DNA of 64,000 bases from the NCBI GenBank assembly GCA_020636255.1, contig JACJYE010000002.1, positions 124,001 to 188,000 on the forward strand, read 5' to 3'. A program made the translations under genes and the position numbers. This DNA comes from Lewinellaceae bacterium (GTDB lineage: Bacteria > Bacteroidota > Bacteroidia > Chitinophagales > Saprospiraceae). Positions 59,371-64,000 of the stretch are shown here, one piece after another. The notes under the pieces were generated by a model that did no database searches, was not told the origin of the DNA, and saw nothing but the letters and a program-made list of their open reading frames with translations. Within the stretch, counting starts at the first letter, position 1; each line of letters starts with the position of its first letter.

Positions 59371-60798
59371 TCACCAGCGTACCACGATCTTTCTCGTAAT
59401 GGCGCTTTCGCCATGTTCCAGCCTCACCAGGTAAAAGCCCGGGCTCAGCTCCCCAATATCCAAAGTAGTGCTTCCGCTTAACAGGGTACGCAACACACAC
59501 TGGCCCGCCAGGTTAAAAAAAGCAACCCTCCAGATGTCCCGCCCTTCAGGCAGGGTTACCCTTAACTCGCCACGAACCGGGTTGGGCGCCAGGCTGATCG
59601 CTTCCGCGCTATTACGGGTATGGCCCGCCGTGCCTACCAGGACGCAACCCCCGGGCCCCGGCGGGCAGATGAGGCAGCTCCAGAACTGAGCGGCATTGGC
59701 CACGATCTGATTCACGGATGCCATCGTCACTTCGTGGCAGGAATAGCTGCACGGGAAGGACGGCAGTGGGCAGTTGTCGATCCAAACCTCGTGAGCCGGT
59801 GCATTGGCAAGAGTGTCCAGGTATTCCTGAATAGCACACGACCCGTAAGATGCCGGCCATGTATTGGGGATGGCGCTACAGGCGTTCAGTACGCATTGCG
59901 CCAGTGTTGCGTCAAAAGGCTTACCCTGGGTACAGGGCGATACCAGGTCGTTGTCCTGATGGTAGGCATACAAGGGCGGCTCTCCTTCATCGATCCAGCC
60001 CAGGCTGAGCAGGCCACCGAAAATGTTGAGCACCCCTTTCACGGAAGCGTCATTCCCACCGAGGTTCAGCTCCCCCTGCGCCGGGCCCAGAGCAGGCCGC
60101 TCCAGGCTACACAACGCTCCATTGGCATGGCATCCCCAATAGGCCAAAGGGATGCCACCATAAATATCGGGAAGCGCCCCGGCATCAGCGGGCCATTCAT
60201 CTTCTCCCATATACCCTACGGCCAGAGCGATAAAACCACCCGCGCTGGAGCCACCGACAAAGACGTTATCGACATCCACCGAATCGATCTGGTTTTTCAC
60301 AAACCGAATAGCTCCGCGGGCGTCCTGCACACCCCTGCACAACGAACGCACCACCTCTTTGTCATAAGCATATAGGCATTGCGGGTTGTTGATACCTGCC
60401 AGGGCGCCGAGCAAGGCGCAGTTGGTAGCCTCATTGGCGTAAAAAACGGATTTGTGAAACCCCAGCCGGTAGTTGATACTCACCGCCAGATAACCTCTGG
60501 AAGCGAAGGCGCGGGCAGCTTCAGCAACATCATAGCTGCCCTTGTCGCCTGTCAGGAAAGCCCCACCGTGGATCAGCACCACAGCCGGGCGCAACAGGTT
60601 GCCATCACCTACGGGCCGGTAGATATCCATTGAAAGGTTCTGGCTCAACCCGCAATAGGCCTCCACCTGCCCATAGGGCACGTCTTGCTCTACCCAAACT
60701 TCAAAGGCAGGAGTAGTATAACAATTCTGGGCAAACAAGGCAGGTATGCCCAAAATCAGCAGTATGGAGCACACATAACAGCGAAAGAAAACAGACAT
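59371..60798 (-). CDS. Secreted carboxylesterase with T9SS sorting domain
   Basis: A 475-residue exported alpha/beta hydrolase (signal peptide about 1-23, SILLILGIPALFAQ). The oxyanion motif is VVLIHGGAFL (HGGAF at 77-81) and the nucleophile elbow is GSSAG (Ser about 185), as in hormone-sensitive-lipase-like and type B carboxylesterases. Cys-rich middle parts (CALLGALAGINNPQCLY, SLCRGVQD, CPLPSFPCSYSCHEV) suggest disulfides, fitting extracellular life. The C-terminal 70 residues (LAPNPVRGELRVTL, FNLAGQCVLRTL, LSPGFYLVRLEHG, TRKIVVRW) are a type A T9SS sorting domain. Transcribed divergently from the korAB genes. Confidence 0.88.
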   Translation of the reverse strand: MSVFFRCYVCSILLILGIPALFAQNCYTTPAFEVWVEQDVPYGQVEAYCGLSQNLSMDIYRPVGDGNLLRPAVVLIHGGAFLTGDKGSYDVAEAARAFASRGYLAVSINYRLGFHKSVFYANEATNCALLGALAGINNPQCLYAYDKEVVRSLCRGVQDARGAIRFVKNQIDSVDVDNVFVGGSSAGGFIALAVGYMGEDEWPADAGALPDIYGGIPLAYWGCHANGALCSLERPALGPAQGELNLGGNDASVKGVLNIFGGLLSLGWIDEGEPPLYAYHQDNDLVSPCTQGKPFDATLAQCVLNACSAIPNTWPASYGSCAIQEYLDTLANAPAHEVWIDNCPLPSFPCSYSCHEVTMASVNQIVANAAQFWSCLICPPGPGGCVLVGTAGHTRNSAEAISLAPNPVRGELRVTLPEGRDIWRVAFFNLAGQCVLRTLLSGSTTLDIGELSPGFYLVRLEHGESAITRKIVVRW

Positions 60799-61006
60799 AG
60801 CATTCTGGCTTTGGTGAGTGAAAATACAAGTTGATCTATACTATATGACGTTCATCACTATTTTAATTGATTTCTGTCATTGGTCGGCCAATGAATAAAA
60901 AATAAAATTGCTCCATATTGGCTAACCGGCGATTAAAGTTATGATGCTTTGCCTTTTCCCGGTCAGCATTTTCGAACCATCGTCCTAAACACGTAAAGGT
61001 CATACA

Positions 61007-62893
61007 ATGAAGAACACCGCTGAACAATTAGAGCACCCGGTGCAAACGCCAAGCAAAAGGAAAACGCTTCGCAGCCACATCGTGGAAATCGTCAGCGACT
61101 CCGGAGAAGGCGCGCAAAAAGCCGGCCAGAGTTTCGGGGCCATTTCCGCCAAGATGGGCAACGGCGTTTGGACTGTCGAGATCATTCCCGCCGATATTCA
61201 GCCACCGGCCCGTACTAAAGAGAGCGCTTCCGGTATCCGCATCCGCCTGGGTTCCAAGGCCATCACCAATGCCGGTGACGAGGCCGACCTGGTCGTGGCT
61301 TTCAATGAGGTCGTACCTTACGCCCGCATCGAGCAAAAAGCATACCGTGAAGGCACCTTATTCCTGATCGAAAGCAAATGGGGCGAGGACCGGAACAAAC
61401 TGGTAAAGGACAGTTATGCTGAGGCCATTGAAGACTTCCGCCGCCGGGGGTACATCGTATATGAGATCCCCATGGAGCAGGAGGTCCTCCGGTCGGCGCC
61501 CAACGCCAAGAAAGGCAAGAACATGTGGGTGCTGGGCATGCTCTGCAATATCTACCAGCGCGAGCTGAGCCTTGGCGAAGCCCAGGTGCGGCATACCTTC
61601 CGCAAAAAATCGCAGGAGGTCATCGACACCAACCTCACCCTGCTGAAGGCGGGCTATGACTGGGCAGAAGAGAACCTGGACTTCCAGTTCGAGATCCCCG
61701 CTCAGAAAACGGGCCAGGAACTGGTGGTCATGAACGGCAACGAAGCGCTGAGCTTCGGCATCGCCGCGGCAGGCATTGAGGTCTGTTCTATGTACCCCAT
61801 CACCCCGGCCACTTCTACGACCCACCATCTGGCCGAATATATCGAAAAAGCGGGTGGCATCATCCACCAGGCAGAAGATGAGATCGCCGCTATCGGTTTT
61901 GCCATCGGTTCTTCCTATGCCGGCAAAACGTCGGTGACCATCACTTCGGGCCCAGGCCTTGCGCTGAAGACCGAGTTCATCGGCCTGGCCGTTATGGCCG
62001 AAGTGCCGCTGGTGATCATCGACGTACAGCGCGGGGGGCCGTCTACAGGCTTGCCCACCAAGGTGGAGCAAAGCGACCTGCTGGCCGTGCTCTACGGCCA
62101 ACCCGGCGATACACCCAAGATCGTGCTGGCGCCATCAACCATAGAAGAATGCTTCCAGTTCGTCATCCTGTCGCGCAAGATCGCCGAAGCTTTCCGCGTA
62201 CCGGTGATCCTGCTGTCGGACGCCAACCTCGGCACTGGCGTGCAGCCGTTCCCACGGCCTGCCCTCCAGCCTGAATGGCTGTCACCACCTATCGACCAGA
62301 GCCCGTGGAAGGAAGACGGCAAGCCTTATGACTGGGATCCGCAGACGGGGCTGAGCAAGCGCCCGGTACCCGGGCAGCCCGGCGGTGAATACACGCTGAC
62401 CGGCCTGGCGCATAGCGAAGAAGGCAAGGTTACCTACGACCCCGATATCAACCAGCGGGCTTCGGCACTGCGCAGCCTCAAGCTGGCCGCTTTTGGCCGC
62501 ACCCTCAAGCCGCCCACCGTACATGGCGATGAAGAGGGCGACCTGTTGCTGGTAGGCTGGGGCTCCACCCGGGGCGCCATCGAAGAGGCGGTAGGCCAAG
62601 CGCGGGAACTGGGCGCCAAGGTGTCTTCCATCCACCTGCGGTTCCTCAGCCCGATGGAACCTGGCCTGAAGGATATCTTCAAGCGCTTTAAAAAGGTCGT
62701 CACAGTAGAGCTCAATTACAGCGACGACCCCAATGCACCGCTCATCACGCCGGAAAACCGCCGGTATTCTCAGCTGGCCTGGCTGTTGCGCGCCAGTACG
62801 CTGGTGGATATCGACTGCTTCTCCAACGTACAGGGGCAGCCGATCCGGCCGGGCAGCATTTTGCAGATGATCAAAAAAGAAGTAAACCTCTAA
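61007..62893 (+). CDS. korA: 2-oxoacid:ferredoxin oxidoreductase, fused gamma-alpha subunit
   Basis: A 628-residue subunit combining the gamma domain (about 20-200, VSDSGEGAQKAGQSFGAISA) with the alpha pyruvate:ferredoxin-oxidoreductase domain (about 215-560, SFGIAAAGIEVCSMYPITPA, SVTITSGPGLALKTEF, DVQRGGPSTGLPTKVEQSDL). Such enzymes oxidise 2-oxoglutarate (or pyruvate) to the acyl-CoA, reducing ferredoxin. The 'YPITPATSTTHHLAEY' stretch is diagnostic for this family. It precedes korB by 11 bases. With sucD, it forms a route from 2-oxoglutarate to succinate. 2-Oxoglutarate is the likely substrate but the sequence cannot fully exclude others. Confidence 0.93.
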   Translation: MKNTAEQLEHPVQTPSKRKTLRSHIVEIVSDSGEGAQKAGQSFGAISAKMGNGVWTVEIIPADIQPPARTKESASGIRIRLGSKAITNAGDEADLVVAFNEVVPYARIEQKAYREGTLFLIESKWGEDRNKLVKDSYAEAIEDFRRRGYIVYEIPMEQEVLRSAPNAKKGKNMWVLGMLCNIYQRELSLGEAQVRHTFRKKSQEVIDTNLTLLKAGYDWAEENLDFQFEIPAQKTGQELVVMNGNEALSFGIAAAGIEVCSMYPITPATSTTHHLAEYIEKAGGIIHQAEDEIAAIGFAIGSSYAGKTSVTITSGPGLALKTEFIGLAVMAEVPLVIIDVQRGGPSTGLPTKVEQSDLLAVLYGQPGDTPKIVLAPSTIEECFQFVILSRKIAEAFRVPVILLSDANLGTGVQPFPRPALQPEWLSPPIDQSPWKEDGKPYDWDPQTGLSKRPVPGQPGGEYTLTGLAHSEEGKVTYDPDINQRASALRSLKLAAFGRTLKPPTVHGDEEGDLLLVGWGSTRGAIEEAVGQARELGAKVSSIHLRFLSPMEPGLKDIFKRFKKVVTVELNYSDDPNAPLITPENRRYSQLAWLLRASTLVDIDCFSNVQGQPIRPGSILQMIKKEVNL

Positions 62894-62904
62894 AAGCAAA
62901 AGCC

Positions 62905-63861
62905 ATGTTTGGATTGAATACCGAATGTATTCTTGATCTGGAGACTCCCAAGAAGTACTTCACGCTCGACGATTACAAAAAAGGCACGGCACGCTGGTGT
63001 CCGGGCTGTGGCGACCACTCTGTATTATCGGCAGTACAGAAATTATGCCGTGAAGAACAATTGCCACCTGAGAAAACGGTCTTTGTTTCCGGTATCGGCT
63101 GTTCCAGCCGCTTTCCCCACTACATGGACACGTACGGCTTCCACAGCCTGCACGGCCGGGCATTCCCGGTAGCCTGCGGGGTGAAATTTCGCAGGCCCGA
63201 CCTCAATGTGTTCGTCGTCACCGGTGACGGTGACTGCTGCTCCATCGGGGCGGGTGCATGGCTGCACGCTATACGCTACAACATGAACATGACGGTGCTG
63301 CTCTTCGACAACAACATCTACGGGATGACGAAGAAACAGACGTCGCCGACCTCCCGCCTGGGCACTATTTCCAATACCCACCCACACGGTTCGGTACTGC
63401 CTCCTGTCAACCCGCTGCAGACGACGCTTGGCGTGTCCAATGCATCCTTCGTGGCCCAAACGGCCGACTGGGTTCGCGGGCACCTTTACGCCACCATCAA
63501 GGCCGGCTACGAACACCAGGGCTTTTCCTTTATCCGTATCCTGGTGCGCTGTACTCATTTCATGGGCGAACTCTCCAACGAAATGATCAGCAACAAGGAG
63601 CACCTCGTAATGCTCAACCACGAGTCGGGCATCATACCGGATGAATCGGCCCTGAAGATGTTCGCACGCCAGGAAACGCACGACCCCACGGATATCGACA
63701 GGGCCCGCGAACTGGCAGAAAGCGAAGACGTCCACCTCGGATTGTTCTACCAGGATAAAAACGCCAAGCGGTACGACCAGTACGGTGCGCACAACCTGGG
63801 CTTTTCGTCAGGCCAGAAAATGGCCGCTATCGAAAGCGAGCTGGACCGTTATGCCATTTAG
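62905..63861 (+). CDS. korB: 2-oxoacid:ferredoxin oxidoreductase, beta subunit
   Basis: A 318-residue subunit that binds thiamine diphosphate. The motif RWCPGCGDHSVLSA (about 30-43) supplies Cys ligands or loop, and the TPP/Mg site is VVTGDGDCCSIGAGAWLHAI (about 103-122) with FDNNIYGMTKKQTSPTSRLG (about 135-154). SGIGCSSRFPHYMDTYGFHS is also diagnostic. It completes the enzyme with the preceding gene. Length is usual for KorB. The following ATG at 63895 begins another gene. Confidence 0.94.
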   Translation: MFGLNTECILDLETPKKYFTLDDYKKGTARWCPGCGDHSVLSAVQKLCREEQLPPEKTVFVSGIGCSSRFPHYMDTYGFHSLHGRAFPVACGVKFRRPDLNVFVVTGDGDCCSIGAGAWLHAIRYNMNMTVLLFDNNIYGMTKKQTSPTSRLGTISNTHPHGSVLPPVNPLQTTLGVSNASFVAQTADWVRGHLYATIKAGYEHQGFSFIRILVRCTHFMGELSNEMISNKEHLVMLNHESGIIPDESALKMFARQETHDPTDIDRARELAESEDVHLGLFYQDKNAKRYDQYGAHNLGFSSGQKMAAIESELDRYAI

Positions 63862-63894
63862 GCAGCAATAACACACTAAGCAAAGCCAAAACGC

Positions 63895-64000
63895 ATGAGC
63901 GACAAAAAAGGCAGCACGTTTCATTTATCCGGCCTGTTTCGGGAAGAGGCTGAAACACTGTTGGGCTTCTCTGACAATGACGAGCTTGCCACCCCGCTTT
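63895..64000 (+). CDS. Start of an unidentified gene, cut by the right edge
   Basis: An open frame from ATG 63895, 34 bases after korB, reading MSDKKGSTFHLSGLFREEAE onward with no stop up to the last base (35 codons). The sequence is too short to name. It may be a co-transcribed gene of the ferredoxin oxidoreductase unit, or a separate one. Confidence 0.45.
   Translation, partial: MSDKKGSTFHLSGLFREEAETLLGFSDNDELATPL

Noticed and set aside
1..64000. CRISPR arrays, prophage genes, toxin-antitoxin or restriction systems, and complete insertion sequences
   Set aside because: None seen: no regularly spaced 25-40 base repeats, no integrase, transposase, Cas, methylase-restriction or toxin genes among the recognisable proteins.

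Overview
The window reads as chromosomal DNA of a Bacteroidota bacterium, most likely a Saprospirales member (Lewinella/Phaeodactylibacter-like). The sequence-based reasons are a SusC/RagA receptor, a TonB-dependent receptor paired with a DUF4249 lipoprotein, three proteins ending in type IX secretion (T9SS) sorting domains, several Bacteroidota-restricted families (DUF3098, DUF4954), bacillithiol synthesis, and promoters of the TTTG-N18-20-TAnnTTTG type. The order-level assignment is an inference, helped by a carotenoid gene trio that fits saproxanthin-type pigments. Genes are dense, moderately GC-rich, and mostly housekeeping or envelope related. No rRNA, tRNA, CRISPR array, prophage or complete insertion sequence was seen.

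Layout. 1-2.4 kb: 5' part of a SusC-type receptor gene on the minus strand, cut by the window edge. 2.8-4.1 kb: exported retropepsin-like protease with a PDZ domain. 4.1-10.5 kb: genes that all act on amino acids or amino-acid conjugates (GNAT acetyltransferase, sodium/solute symporter, M20 amidohydrolase, PLP racemase, and on the other strand an AstE/aspartoacylase-like deacylase with a RimK-like ligase); a strong dyad lies just before the first. 10.6-14.7 kb: a membrane coiled-coil protein, then ftsX, DUF3098, uppP and truB. Three members of a secreted protein family of unknown function are scattered over 11.1-17.0 kb. 17.0-26.1 kb: THUMP methyltransferase, histidine kinase, bshB1, riboflavin synthase, UMF1-type transporter, carA, eno. 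26.1-27.4 kb: divIC-like gene and sucD, closed by a strong terminator.

27.7-31.2 kb (minus strand): crtD, cruF and crtZ homologues with a small membrane protein. 31.4-45.2 kb: leuS, secreted peptidases, GH29 alpha-L-fucosidase, DUF4954 beta-helix protein, serine hydrolase lipoprotein, DUF547 protein. 45.3-49.5 kb: helix-hairpin-helix protein, Omp28-like T9SS cargo, RNA cytosine methyltransferase, Crp/Fnr regulator. 49.7-53.4 kb: TonB-dependent receptor plus DUF4249 lipoprotein. 53.7-60.8 kb: M28 peptidase, esterases and a three-gene ABC exporter. 61.0-63.9 kb: the two subunits of 2-oxoacid:ferredoxin oxidoreductase, which with sucD belong to central carbon metabolism; a last gene runs off the right edge.

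Two families of short intergenic repeats recur: a 74-bp unit carrying hairpins (8.6, 29.5 and 48.7 kb) and a roughly 21-bp motif, partly in inverted pairs (20.8, 21.4, 28.8, 35.3 and 42.5 kb). All functions are read from sequence motifs and family knowledge; no database search was possible.
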